DNA of 43,827 nt from Berkiella sp964502705 (GCA_964502705.1 CAZCXZ010000013.1:1-43827); one strand, 5' to 3'; shown: positions 16,805-26,230, counted from the first letter of the stretch. Notes: a model not told the origin generated them from the letters alone. Numbers and translations are program-made.

Positions 16805-17668
16805 CTATGCAAGTCGACGGCGTTGTTCAGCTAAGCGTTCACTGTGTCGTGATGCAGGCGTTACCGCTGCTTGACGACGGTTTCGGGCTGCAACCAAGAT
16901 TGGCGCTGCTACAACTTCTTCTTGTGCTTCTTGATTATCGTCGCCATTCATAGCATCTTCTGCTCTTTGACCCATTTCTGCGAGTCTTACATCTGCTCTT
17001 TGACCCATTTCGGCAAGTCTTGCTAACATGTCTTGTATATCTTGTGGGAACTCAACGTGAACCAGGTTTGCAAGATCTTCCTGTCCGGCGGCGGGTTGTG
17101 GCATCGGATTTGCAGGCATGTGATTTGTAATATTATCTAATATTCGATTTAAAGAACTCGTTAATTGCATAATGCCTTCTGCTAAATCAGGATTTTCTTC
17201 CATCGTATTTATTAGGTAATCTCTTGCAGTGGTCAGAACGATATTGATATCTTGGCCTACATTTGCATTATCTCTTAACATTCTTCTAAATTGTCTGGTC
17301 AATCCATCCTGTAGGAGATTGGCATTAGTGCTTAAACGACCGGTAAAACTGTTTAATGAACGCATGAGCGGCTCAAGGTCATTCAATCTATTTTGGATGG
17401 CATCCATAAGTTGTCTGTTGCTATCTATAGTGTCCTCAATGCCATTCATGGTTCTAGTATTTAAACGTTCTGCCAGACTTTCAACAACGTTAAATAAGGA
17501 ATAAATTCTTGCGCCAGCATAGCCAGTAACCGCGGCACCAGCAGCAATTGCAGCAGATGGTAGTATGTCTAATCCGTATCCGAAACGAGCACCCAATGCG
17601 AAGGTTGCTGCGCTAGTGGCGGTAATAAGAAGACGATTAATAAAATTTGGGCGAATACCGTTTAACAT
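16805..17668 (-). CDS. Membrane-anchored coiled-coil-like hypothetical protein
   Basis: 287 residues. The N-terminus has two hydrophobic, Ala/Gly-rich segments (about 10-25 and 32-55), followed by a long amphipathic helical region (about 65-175) with spaced polar residues typical of coiled coils. A short duplicated motif RLAEMGQRA occurs twice in tandem near 215-235. The C-terminus is basic (NRRQAAVTPASRHSERLAEQ). GAGG lies 8 nt upstream of the ATG. No family recognised. A membrane protein with a coiled-coil stalk is the simplest reading, and secretion as an effector is possible. Confidence 0.6.
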   Translation of the reverse strand: MLNGIRPNFINRLLITATSAATFALGARFGYGLDILPSAAIAAGAAVTGYAGARIYSLFNVVESLAERLNTRTMNGIEDTIDSNRQLMDAIQNRLNDLEPLMRSLNSFTGRLSTNANLLQDGLTRQFRRMLRDNANVGQDINIVLTTARDYLINTMEENPDLAEGIMQLTSSLNRILDNITNHMPANPMPQPAAGQEDLANLVHVEFPQDIQDMLARLAEMGQRADVRLAEMGQRAEDAMNGDDNQEAQEEVVAAPILVAARNRRQAAVTPASRHSERLAEQRRRLA

Positions 17669-17805
17669 GGAATATACCTCATTCCTAAAAAGTTAACTGA
17701 AAACATACGGTGGTATGAGGGCGGTATTGTATAGTTAAATAAGTAAGAATAAAATTTGGGAAATTCCTGATACGAGCATGTTGCACAACTAAGATTGTAA
17801 ACGTA

Positions 17806-18843
17806 TTACTGCCTATTCAATTTTAAACGTAGTATTGGCACTTTTTTTTTATCATTTGCTACTAGCTGGGTTGTCGAACTTGCGAATTTTTCAGGTAATT
17901 TGATAGGAGAAACATAATCAAAACCCAGAAATGGTGCATTTTCGATATTGGAAATTGAAAACTCAGGTTGCTCAAGATCAACGATAGGATCTGCCAGTAA
18001 GTCATTAAATATGTCATAAAGATCTTCTACTTTAACCTCAGGTTTAGCAGGCTGCACAGGCTTAGCAGGTTCTTCTGCTGCTACGATGACAATACCCGCT
18101 ACACTGCCCTTTTCACTGCTATTGTCTGTCTCTTTAGCAACTTTTTGTTTGGACGGCTGCTTTGCCATATTGATTAAATCGTTCAGATAAGCGGTAGGAT
18201 CTGGATGTGTGTTGTTTGCCAATAAAATTAAATATGGGCTACTGGTATGAGAGGTTGGTCTCCGATATATTTCCTGGCATTGTGCTGAAGAATCATACAG
18301 TTTTTGTAGCATAATGTTGATCCCCTTGAAGAAGGATCGCTGGTTATACTGCGGAACGAGCTTGATGAAAACCAGACCTTCTTTAATCTCTAAAGATTGA
18401 ATGAGTTCACCCGTTGAAAGCAATTTCTTCCAAGGATGTATAACGCCCCTTTTTTTCTTAGGCTTTACCATGTTAACTTCTTGCTCGACTTCTTCTTTCT
18501 CGTCAGGTGCTTCTGCTTGTTCAGCAGGTAAAGCAACGTTTTTCGTATTCTTTAGCGTATTGCTTCCAAAGCTAATAAGCGCATTTAATGCCACTTGCGG
18601 TGTAGGGTACGTATTTATTGTTTTGAGTTTTAGAAAGGGAGCATTGCTATGCGGTGTCGCTCTTTCAAATACCGCTGAAAATTCAGAATTTAAATACCAC
18701 AGATTCGCAAACATGTTATTAATCGAATAAAAATTATCCACGTTATTATATTGATCGTGCAGTGTGATCGAAATGTTACAACCTTCGATAGTCACTTCTT
18801 TAATAAGCTTACGTTCAGCTAATATTTTTTTCCATTGATGCAT
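17806..18843 (-). CDS. Hypothetical protein with a duplicated ~93-residue domain
   Basis: 345 residues from the preferred ATG (AAGG 9 nt upstream; another in-frame ATG at 18885 lacks one). Two copies of the same domain are visible at about 2-94 and 136-228. Paired landmarks are HQWKKILAERKLIKE with HPWKKLLSTGELIQS, FYSINNMFANLWY with FFKGINIMLQKLY, ATPHSNAPFLKL with PTSHTSSPYLIL, and NTYPTPQVALNALI with NTHPDPTAYLNDLI. The linker is acidic, then basic (VKPKKKRG, about 126-133, NLS-like). The C-terminal 110 residues are low-complexity with a Lys/Pro-rich end. Beginning the protein at the first repeat supports the 18843 start. Family unknown. Confidence 0.6.
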   Translation of the reverse strand: MHQWKKILAERKLIKEVTIEGCNISITLHDQYNNVDNFYSINNMFANLWYLNSEFSAVFERATPHSNAPFLKLKTINTYPTPQVALNALISFGSNTLKNTKNVALPAEQAEAPDEKEEVEQEVNMVKPKKKRGVIHPWKKLLSTGELIQSLEIKEGLVFIKLVPQYNQRSFFKGINIMLQKLYDSSAQCQEIYRRPTSHTSSPYLILLANNTHPDPTAYLNDLINMAKQPSKQKVAKETDNSSEKGSVAGIVIVAAEEPAKPVQPAKPEVKVEDLYDIFNDLLADPIVDLEQPEFSISNIENAPFLGFDYVSPIKLPEKFASSTTQLVANDKKKVPILRLKLNRQ

Positions 18844-19128
18844 AATGATAACCTTGTGTATGTTACATATTAAATGATGTGACATGATTGAATAGGTAAA
18901 CTTAGGAATAGCCAGCGAACTTTTGAACGTTAGGGTTCAGCGAGGTTTGGATGGGGGAAATGGAAATTACCTTGTGCATTGCGATAATTTAATAATGATG
19001 GATATGCAAACTCTAAACGTCATGAAGATCGGTGTCAACTTCCATGTTCAAGTAGGACACTATGTCTGTATTGCTCTGCTAAAATAGTGCACTACTTGAC
19101 TAATCTGGTATACGAGACCGGTTGATTA

Positions 19129-20919
19129 TTAAGTCCGAGCAGGAGTCCGAAATAGAATCATTGGTGCCAAAGTCTCATTTGGTTTCGTGGTACGACTTTG
19201 CTTATCTTGAGCAACTTCAGATTTTTGCTTTTTCAATGCCTGATTTTCACTTTCAAGCGTTTCCATTCTGGCAAGTAAATGTTTCATTGTAGTTCGTTCT
19301 ATATTTAATGTATCATTTTTTTCTTTTAATTCTCTTTCAATTTCTCTTAGGTGCTTTATTTCATGAAATCGATTCATGCACCATTCAACTGATGTGCCGC
19401 TATTCATCGCTTCTAGCCATTCTTGTGGTACTATTTGGCTATCTCCTACCGTTTTTTTGCCTTCAATATAGATACTGGCTATTCGCTGAATCAGCATTAT
19501 TCGATTGTCATCATCTGTTTGTAATCCATAATGTAATGAATCAACTAGATAACGCAGTCTTTTCTCTTGATTATCTAAATGTGCAAGTGCACTCGCGAAG
19601 AGCATTTCAGATAATTCAATCATGATATTGGCGTAATGGCATGAGCTATTTGGAACCTGTTTTAATGCCTCGATACCTAACTCATGATGCACATTTTCTG
19701 CTAAGAAATGGCCAAGATCGTAAAATGCGTTGGTATAGCCTGCATCAGTCGCTTTATTTGCTTCTTCGAAGAGATTTTTAATCTGGTCTTCAGATAATGG
19801 TAATTCACTATTCAATATATTAAAAAATCGATTACGTGCATTGACGAGTGGCATTAATTTCAACTTTTCCAATCTAACTTTTAAGTGCTCATCAAAAAAA
19901 TCAAGTTTTGATTCAGGGAGAATACCTTTTTTTTGCTGTAATAGCGTTTCCCACCATTCGATGTTTAAATCTACGGAGGTACTCAGGATGTAAAGCGCTG
20001 AACAGCCCTTTAATAATTCATCTATTTGCCATCGCTTTTGGTTAAATAATAGGTTCAATCGTTTGTCGTCTGATGACATGCAGATATATAACAGTGCTGA
20101 GTCAGCATCATTTCCTCCGGCTAATAAAGTCTCCAACGTTATCAGTTGACTAAAGCACTGCCAAACAGCCATGAAAGCTTCGGGTTTTCCGCTTCCTGCT
20201 GCGATACTCAGATTCCACAGCACGTTACCTACTCTTCCCTTTTCTGGCTCAGATAATAGAGCCTCCAAGGGTATCTGTTGGCCAAACCGTTGCCAAACAG
20301 CCAAGAAAGCTTCAGATTTATTTTTAGCTGCTGCGCTAAGAAACCAAAGTACAGATTTTCCTTTGCCATATCCTTCTTGTGGCGCAGTTAATAAAGCCAC
20401 AAGCGGTATTTGCTGACCAAACCGTTGCCAAACGGCCATGAAAGCTTCTGGTTTTCCATTGAATGCTGCGACACTTAACAACCACAGTGTGGTTAATTCT
20501 TTGAAATGACTTTCTTTTGGTACGGTTAATATTTCCTCAAGGGGTATCTGTTGACTAAATCGTTCCCAAACGGCCAAAAAAGCTTCGTGTTGGCCGAATC
20601 CTGCTGCGTCTATAATATGCCAAAGTGCTGATTTTCCTGTTTCTGCTTCCCTTTCTAATAAGCTCACTAGTGGTATTTGCTGACCAAACCGCTGCCATGC
20701 CTTTAAAAAAACATAATTTTCACTACTAATGACCCACAATATCGATGGAATAGCATTTGAACGGATCAATAAATCATCTAGGCATAATTCATCAAAACGC
20801 GACACAACAATTCGGCGAATCTCATCTATGCATTCCCTTTTAGTGTATTCGTATTTTAATAATGAATGCTCTTTCAATTTCTCATTTAATAAAGCTGATA
20901 ACCTCAGGTTTTGTGGCAT
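19129..20919 (-). CDS. Tandem WQRFGQQIPL-repeat protein with C-terminal coiled coil
   Basis: About 596 residues. Five tandem units of 43-46 residues occupy roughly 70-300. Each contains AF.AVWQRFGQQIPL..LL and, between them, S.LW.LS.AA..GK.EAF; the first and fifth are the most diverged. The repeat is helical and ankyrin/TPR-like but not one I can name. A second helical region follows (about 340-480, TPR/Sel1-like in character, FYDLGHFLAENVHHELGIEA). Near 525-575 is a coiled coil (REIERELKEKNDTLNIE, LLARMETLESENQALKKQK). ATG 20919 with AGGA 6-7 nt upstream is preferred over the TTG at 20940. Probably a protein-binding scaffold or effector. Confidence 0.65.
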   Translation of the reverse strand: MPQNLRLSALLNEKLKEHSLLKYEYTKRECIDEIRRIVVSRFDELCLDDLLIRSNAIPSILWVISSENYVFLKAWQRFGQQIPLVSLLEREAETGKSALWHIIDAAGFGQHEAFLAVWERFSQQIPLEEILTVPKESHFKELTTLWLLSVAAFNGKPEAFMAVWQRFGQQIPLVALLTAPQEGYGKGKSVLWFLSAAAKNKSEAFLAVWQRFGQQIPLEALLSEPEKGRVGNVLWNLSIAAGSGKPEAFMAVWQCFSQLITLETLLAGGNDADSALLYICMSSDDKRLNLLFNQKRWQIDELLKGCSALYILSTSVDLNIEWWETLLQQKKGILPESKLDFFDEHLKVRLEKLKLMPLVNARNRFFNILNSELPLSEDQIKNLFEEANKATDAGYTNAFYDLGHFLAENVHHELGIEALKQVPNSSCHYANIMIELSEMLFASALAHLDNQEKRLRYLVDSLHYGLQTDDDNRIMLIQRIASIYIEGKKTVGDSQIVPQEWLEAMNSGTSVEWCMNRFHEIKHLREIERELKEKNDTLNIERTTMKHLLARMETLESENQALKKQKSEVAQDKQSRTTKPNETLAPMILFRTPART

Positions 20920-20940
20920 GGTAAATCCTAAACAACTCAA

Positions 20941-21325
20941 AAAATTATATAGTTAGGTAACGAGATTATTGAATTGTCTCACGCCAGGGCTGGCTCTGCA
21001 ATTGGGGAAAATTGTGTCAGGAAATAGTATAAAGTCAGTTATTTATGAGTGGCTTTAGATTAGTATGTTGTTTAATCACAGTCATATTTGGGAATCTATC
21101 AGAGAATTCCATATGAATGCCATTGTGTTCTAAACGACTTACCATTCTTTGCTTATCAGCCAGATCATGTGCCTGTAATATGATCATTTTTCCAAACTAC
21201 TAAGGTGTTGGGGTATCGGTAAAAGCCTTAGGTTATAGATGCTACGATGTAGCTACACGGTACATGAACCTATATTGGCAATAAATAGTCTCAAATATAA
21301 AGCCTAACTTTTTGAGAACAATAAT
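20941..21325. other. Divergent intergenic region with one small frame
   Basis: About 385 bases between the repeat protein (minus) and the second kinase (plus). It should hold promoters for both. The only coding candidate is the 50-codon minus-strand frame at 21035-21187. Confidence 0.4.
21035..21187 (-). CDS. Possible small protein of 50 residues
   Basis: An intact frame beginning MIILQAHDLADKQRMVSRLE and ending KPLINN. It starts at ATG with GGA a few bases upstream, directly below an in-frame TAG. Composition is protein-like (amphipathic helix, then a short strand) and it occupies an otherwise empty gap. No family is recognised and no operon partner is close. It may be a real small gene or a surviving fragment of a decayed one. 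Confidence 0.35.
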   Translation of the reverse strand: MIILQAHDLADKQRMVSRLEHNGIHMEFSDRFPNMTVIKQHTNLKPLINN

Positions 21326-23506
21326 ATGCCGATAGCTGAAGATAATGAATTTACGCAGCTTGTTGCAGAAGTGGATTCTATTGAGGCTTTGTTTGCATTA
21401 CTTGAATCTAAATCCCCTACCGGCTTTTATGTATCTGATTCTACTAAACGTGCGGCTGCACGTAGATACAAGGATATTTTACAAAAACAGCAGGGCTTTG
21501 CGGATCCTGGCCTTATTGAGCGATTTATCCCAGAAGCCTACGGTGTGCGTGACAAGTATCAAGAATTGTTTGATGCAGGTCTGATTCAGGCAGTAGTGAT
21601 GACTAGCCAAAGCGCTGCTCCTACTCGATTGACAACGGTCAGTTCCCTCCCTGGATTGTTAGAGCAATTCGAAGGAATATCTCGTCAATCGGCTGTGGAT
21701 TTTGATATCGATTATGTCAAAATGTATATTAATAAAGTCTTAACTAACCCTGAACTTGTTCATCAGATCCTCTCAAATACGATCAGCTGGCATCGCTATA
21801 ATATTCCGAATCAGTTTGGTTTAAGAGAAGCCATACAAAATTTGGCTATCATAATCAACGAAGATAATAAACGCGAATTACTCCATGCGCTTTCGAATGC
21901 AAAAACTGTCGAAGAGCTAAAATCCGTGATAAACGACAAAAGCGTGTTGATTGATTCATTGGGATTTGCAGGTGGTACTGAAGTCATTATGAGAGAATTG
22001 CTAAGATTTATGAATAATCCTGCCAGTTTAGCTCAACTTCATGATCAACCATTTAGAGTTTTAGATGAATGCCCACATTTATCCACTAACAGCATTCTAT
22101 TAGAGCGTTTTCGTACTTTAGCCATCGATTACGAAGCTTTGCAACGTCAGGTGCTAACTGATCGGGTAAGCGCTGCACAAAGCGTTGATGAGCTTGTGCT
22201 TGTTATTCAAGAATATAAAGGTGATGTGCAACGAGATGTGTTGATTAAAAATATCAAGCAGTTGGTTGGTAACAAGAAAAATATTCAATATATTGCCGAT
22301 GATGGCGTGTTTGACTGGCATGAACAAGGTATTATTGACCAATTTGGCATCAAAGAAAGTATTATTGCATTAGCAAAAGCTCGCCATGCCTATACTCAGC
22401 GCTCGGTTGATACCGCTAGTCCTACTATTCAAGTCAGTGACGATACCTGGGCTCAGGCTGAGCGGCAATTCTTAGAAAATTCTGATTTACTCAAGCTAGA
22501 TAAAAAAAAATCGCAGCTAAGCCATTCATTTCTCAAGATTGGTGATGACCTATTTGCCATACAAACTAATGACTATTTAGGTGAAGGAAATTATGGCAAA
22601 GTTAAGTTGATTATGAATAAATCAGGCGATCAATACGCCGTTAAAATAGAAGGTACAGGTGTTGAGGCTGAAAATAATGCTGAAAGGGAAATCATGAAAA
22701 TCGTAGGTTATTATATTGCCGAAATGAATCGAGAATATAACAAAGAATATAAAGGCCGACATTCTGAACATAAACGTTACACGGTTATGAAGCTACTTAA
22801 AGGGCATGAATTGCATGATCATCTTTATTTTGGTCAGCGGTTGGTTAAAAAGCAAGTCGATGAACCAACGCGTCTATTGATGGCAATCAAGGCTGCGGAA
22901 GCAATTCAAAATCTACATGATAAGCGCATTATTCATTGTGATATTAAACCTGAAAACTTTATGATGAATGTAGAGGGTGACCAAATCACCATTAGTTCAT
23001 TTGATTTCGGGTTCTCAATTAAGCTTGCTAAAGGTCGAAGCTCTGTCTTAGATAAGCCTAAAGGTACCGATTTTTATTTGGCCCCAGAGATCGAAGAGCC
23101 TAAATACAGTGATGATGACGAGGCTATGGCAAGCTATTCCTTTGCTTCTGATGTCTTTGCACTGGGTAAAATGTTTGATTATGACTTGGATGTATCATCC
23201 ATGCTGCCTGACGATTTGATAAACAATATGACTGTCGATAATCCTTCTCTTCGTACCAAGTTACCTGTCGTTATCGATAAGCTCTATGCAGCGCTTGCAC
23301 TAACTCAAAATAAATCACCTGAAATGAAAACGCTGTTGAAAACATATCAAGCTGCTAAACACAGTGACACTGAAGAAACACCTGAGGCAGGTATAAGAGC
23401 AAAATCGATTACGCATCGGCATAAAGCTAAGAAGAAGGATCCAATTGTTCAACCTTCTAAATCGGCTATAACTAGTAAGCATAAACCTAAACCAAGAGCA
23501 GATTAG
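21326..23506 (+). CDS. Large eukaryotic-like Ser/Thr protein kinase
   Basis: 726 residues. The N-terminal ~400 are helical with no recognised domain, although ELLHALSNAKTVEELKSVI and RVSAAQSVDELVLVIQ look like related units. The kinase domain spans about 410-640: glycine loop GEGNYGKV (about 418), ATP Lys in YAVKIE (about 439), catalytic loop HCDIKPEN (about 538), DFG within FDFGFS (about 560) and LAPEIEE (about 586). All catalytic residues are present; HRD has become HCD. The C-terminal 50 residues are very basic (HRHKAKKKDP, SKHKPKPRAD) and could target the nucleus. No membrane segment, so a translocated effector kinase (LegK-like) is more likely than a bacterial signalling kinase. Convergent with the next gene, 7 bases apart. 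Confidence 0.88.
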   Translation: MPIAEDNEFTQLVAEVDSIEALFALLESKSPTGFYVSDSTKRAAARRYKDILQKQQGFADPGLIERFIPEAYGVRDKYQELFDAGLIQAVVMTSQSAAPTRLTTVSSLPGLLEQFEGISRQSAVDFDIDYVKMYINKVLTNPELVHQILSNTISWHRYNIPNQFGLREAIQNLAIIINEDNKRELLHALSNAKTVEELKSVINDKSVLIDSLGFAGGTEVIMRELLRFMNNPASLAQLHDQPFRVLDECPHLSTNSILLERFRTLAIDYEALQRQVLTDRVSAAQSVDELVLVIQEYKGDVQRDVLIKNIKQLVGNKKNIQYIADDGVFDWHEQGIIDQFGIKESIIALAKARHAYTQRSVDTASPTIQVSDDTWAQAERQFLENSDLLKLDKKKSQLSHSFLKIGDDLFAIQTNDYLGEGNYGKVKLIMNKSGDQYAVKIEGTGVEAENNAEREIMKIVGYYIAEMNREYNKEYKGRHSEHKRYTVMKLLKGHELHDHLYFGQRLVKKQVDEPTRLLMAIKAAEAIQNLHDKRIIHCDIKPENFMMNVEGDQITISSFDFGFSIKLAKGRSSVLDKPKGTDFYLAPEIEEPKYSDDDEAMASYSFASDVFALGKMFDYDLDVSSMLPDDLINNMTVDNPSLRTKLPVVIDKLYAALALTQNKSPEMKTLLKTYQAAKHSDTEETPEAGIRAKSITHRHKAKKKDPIVQPSKSAITSKHKPKPRAD

Positions 23507-23513
23507 TCATTTA

Positions 23514-23993
23514 TCAATGAATACCATCGACATAAACTTTGTTGCCAAAGGTATCATAAGTAAAATATTGTAAACTGCCGTTGGGCGCGGTTGTATAATA
23601 AACGATATTGCCATTTGAGTCTGTTGCTGAAAATACGGGATTATCTATTTTGGCCTTCTCGTTATCGTAATCATAATTGGTACCACCATCATTATAGCCA
23701 TACGGATATATCGGATTAACAAATGTATAACTATCTTCATAGGTATGGTTATCGCGATATTGCTGAATACGTGATCCATCGTAAGCTGGGTTACGGCGAT
23801 GTTGAGCATTTGCAGCGCGTCCTCCCCCTCCCCTGGCGGCTCGTCCCTGCCCTGCTTGACCTCGTTGTGCTAAAACGATCACTTTCTGTGGTGTTTGCCC
23901 CATTTGTTTTGTATTTTGAATAGGTGGTTGTGCTGCGAAGCAAATATTTGTGGTTGACATGAAAACAGCACACACTAGCATTTTGATACGCAT
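23514..23993 (-). CDS. Secreted Gly/Arg- and Tyr-rich protein
   Basis: 159 residues starting with a signal peptide (MRIKMLVCAVFMSTTNICFA, cleavage near AFA/AQP-type residues 20-21). The mature part has a Gly/Arg/Ala-rich stretch near 46-66 (GQAGQGRAARGGGGRA), then a Tyr/Asn/Asp-rich C-terminal half with repeated aromatic motifs (NPIYPYGYNDGG, VYYTTAPNGSLQYFTYDTFG). I recognise no family. Likely periplasmic or extracellular. Overlapping frames in the opposite direction are shadows. Confidence 0.65.
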   Translation of the reverse strand: MRIKMLVCAVFMSTTNICFAAQPPIQNTKQMGQTPQKVIVLAQRGQAGQGRAARGGGGRAANAQHRRNPAYDGSRIQQYRDNHTYEDSYTFVNPIYPYGYNDGGTNYDYDNEKAKIDNPVFSATDSNGNIVYYTTAPNGSLQYFTYDTFGNKVYVDGIH

Positions 23994-24247
23994 GGGACAT
24001 CCTTATAGTATAATTTTGGGTCTCATTTCTCAGATTTTAGTCTCTTAATCTTTACGATTAGGCTTTTTTTTGAAATTGCTTCGTGTACTTACGCAATTGC
24101 GTTTTCATACTTCCATAGCTTGCAGATTAACACTGTTGCTTGCCTATTAAACTATTCAAATAAACAGTCTATTAAAGATTTTTCATTTATAACGAGCAAC
24201 TTCGTCTATACCCTTATCTCTGACTGCCTTAATTTAAGGAAATAAAG

Positions 24248-24673
24248 ATGAAAGTATCTGATGTCATGCACGCAAATCCTGTTTGTGTTCCACTCAATGA
24301 AACGTTGACTAAAATCGCCAAGCAAATGAAAGATGGTGATTTTGGCACCGTTATTGTGAAAGAAAATGGTAAAGCGCTTGGTATTATTACTGATCGTGAC
24401 ATTGTCATTAGAGCATTGGTTAAGGGCGCAGATTTAACTGCCATAACAGCAAAAGATGTGATGACCAAAGCCATAGAAAGTTGCACTGCTGCCGACACGA
24501 TTAAGCAAGCCGCTGATAAAATGAAGAATAAACAGATCCGTCGTTTGGTGGTCTTAGATGATAAAAGTGCACCAGTCGGTATTTTATCGCTAGGTGATGT
24601 GGCTGTTTCTGCATCAAGCGAAGAAACCACCTCGGCATTTAATGCGTTAAAAGAGTGCTCTAAGCCGCATTAG
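24248..24673 (+). CDS. Tandem CBS-domain protein
   Basis: 141 residues consisting of two CBS domains (about 1-60 and 68-128), each beginning V.D.M and ending GI(I/L)(T/S). The first has VSDVMHANPVCVPLNETL ... GIITDRDIVIR; the second AKDVMTKAIESCTAADTI ... GILSLGDVAV. Stand-alone CBS pairs bind adenine nucleotides and act as small energy or stress sensors; the partner is unknown. AAGGA precedes the ATG. Monocistronic with a strong convergent hairpin downstream. A common housekeeping-type gene in Gammaproteobacteria. Confidence 0.93.
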   Translation: MKVSDVMHANPVCVPLNETLTKIAKQMKDGDFGTVIVKENGKALGIITDRDIVIRALVKGADLTAITAKDVMTKAIESCTAADTIKQAADKMKNKQIRRLVVLDDKSAPVGILSLGDVAVSASSEETTSAFNALKECSKPH

Positions 24674-24682
24674 CAGTTCTAT

Positions 24683-24710
24683 TATGCCCCCTCAGCGCAA
24701 AGGGGGCATA
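24683..24710. terminator. Bidirectional terminator hairpin
   Basis: TATGCCCCCT (24683-24692) and AGGGGGCATA (24701-24710) form a perfect 10-bp GC-rich stem with an 8-nt loop, between the CBS gene and the convergent ankyrin-like gene whose stop is 4 bases away. Confidence 0.85.
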
Positions 24711-24713
24711 TAT

Positions 24714-25913
24714 TTAAGGACTATGCCTTCTGAGCGCATCATGGTCTTCTGGTTGCGAAATTGCGGTATTAGCGGGAATAATTGACTGAAAAGTATGTAA
24801 CATCGTTGGCGAATTTGTTATTTCATCAATACTTTCTAATTCATCAGCGCTATCTTGTTCAAATTCGTCTGTAATACAATCAAAATGATTAACAGAAGCC
24901 CAGATTCGTATTAGCTCGACTTCTTCATAGGGGATTTTGTCATTATCAAGCAACGGCATAATCAAATGGAGATACTTCAACCGAACACAAAGCCGCAAAA
25001 CTTGTAGAACAGTCTGAGCATCGGCATCCTCTAAGACATTGGCTAATCCCTCACCTCCCATTCCTAGACCTAAATACTGAACCCATGAACAAATGGCTGA
25101 CTTGGGTAGGGACTGCAGGATCTCATCTTTTACCTCATCATCGAGTAAGCAATTAACTGAAGGCAATATCAGTTCGTCGATCTCATTTGGATGAGGCAAT
25201 CGTTTCCATTGATCGATCATTTTTCTGATTATACCAGGCGTTATCTCTACTAATGGTAACAAGGTTCGGACAACACCGGTTGAATGGTGCCTTATCGCTT
25301 GCAACAGTAATACCTGTCTATTGTAGTTAGAGAGTGCTGGAAGTTGCGATTTCAACTTTGCCGCATCTTCACCCGACATTCTTAACCAAGCATGGTGTAA
25401 AATGGTTACACCTTCTTGTGCAACCATTTCATGTAAGAGTAAAAACTGTTGACTGTGAACGCTCGCCGTTAAATAGGATATTTTTGCTTCAGAAGATAAG
25501 ATTTTTTTACAATAAGCATACAATCTTGAAAAAACGGAATGATCACCGGTCTTTAGTGCTGTTTCCAGAGCGCTAATCAGATCACTTCGTGAGATCGGCA
25601 ATTGATGGTCAACTTCCAATATGGCATCTACCAGATCTGGACGATGACGTATAGCTGCGTACTTTAGAGTGATTCCCTTTTGTATCGACGTAATATTCCC
25701 ATGTCTTAGTATTGTCCGTGTTGCAATCATATTGCGGATATTCACGGCAGTTATAAAAGCTTTAGGAATAAAGCGTTGCAAATTGACCAAATGGGGTAAT
25801 GTTAAAAGGGCTTCAAGCTCATCGTGGTCATGTTGTACAACCGCATGGCTAAGAACATTATAAGAATTTTCTTGAAGATACTGATGCAGGCTTTTTTTAA
25901 ACTTGGTGACCAT
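24714..25913 (-). CDS. Ankyrin-like helical repeat protein
   Basis: 399 residues, entirely helical, with degenerate ankyrin-type pairs: NVLSHAVVQHDHDELEALLT near 19-38, ITLKYAAIRHRPDLVDAILE near 80-99 and ISALETALKTGDHSVFSRLY near 108-130. The later half drifts from consensus. The C-terminal 50 residues are acidic and disordered (FEQDSADELESIDE), ending LRRHSP. No catalytic motif, signal peptide or membrane segment. The pattern matches the other solenoid proteins of the window and suggests a host-interacting effector. Confidence 0.6.
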   Translation of the reverse strand: MVTKFKKSLHQYLQENSYNVLSHAVVQHDHDELEALLTLPHLVNLQRFIPKAFITAVNIRNMIATRTILRHGNITSIQKGITLKYAAIRHRPDLVDAILEVDHQLPISRSDLISALETALKTGDHSVFSRLYAYCKKILSSEAKISYLTASVHSQQFLLLHEMVAQEGVTILHHAWLRMSGEDAAKLKSQLPALSNYNRQVLLLQAIRHHSTGVVRTLLPLVEITPGIIRKMIDQWKRLPHPNEIDELILPSVNCLLDDEVKDEILQSLPKSAICSWVQYLGLGMGGEGLANVLEDADAQTVLQVLRLCVRLKYLHLIMPLLDNDKIPYEEVELIRIWASVNHFDCITDEFEQDSADELESIDEITNSPTMLHTFQSIIPANTAISQPEDHDALRRHSP

Positions 25914-26230
25914 AGCGAGTGACTTGCCCTCTCTGGAATCGGGTTCGTATCTTAATATGATTATGTTTAGTGTTACCAGGGCTGTGTAAATATATACAAC
26001 GTAAAGCGCTTAAACGAAAGGCGAGCTCGTTTGTTGACTACTCAACTACGTTCAGAATTATATCATTTACATTTTTGAGCGTTTTCTGTCATAAGGAATA
26101 GACAATCGCTTACATAAAAATGCCACGACCTATGAAAAGAATTATTCAGTCAAAATCAAAGTCGCTGAATAGATGGTGAGACGGCAAGTTCTGGAGCAAG
26201 GGAGTGTATGAATAATAAGGATGTGAAATG
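25914..26230. other. Intergenic, no gene seen
   Basis: About 320 bases between the start of the ankyrin-like gene and the terminator of the histone-like gene. It should contain the former's promoter. TATTCAG and CTGAATA near 26145-26175 form a weak 7-bp inverted repeat. Nothing else is recognised. Confidence 0.4.

Noticed and set aside
23723..24000. Short frames over the Gly/Arg-rich secreted protein gene
   Set aside because: They lie inside the signal-peptide-bearing gene in other frames and share its GC-rich low-complexity tract; no independent support.
24229..24630. 133-codon frame opposite the CBS gene
   Set aside because: Complete shadow of a well-supported two-domain CBS protein.
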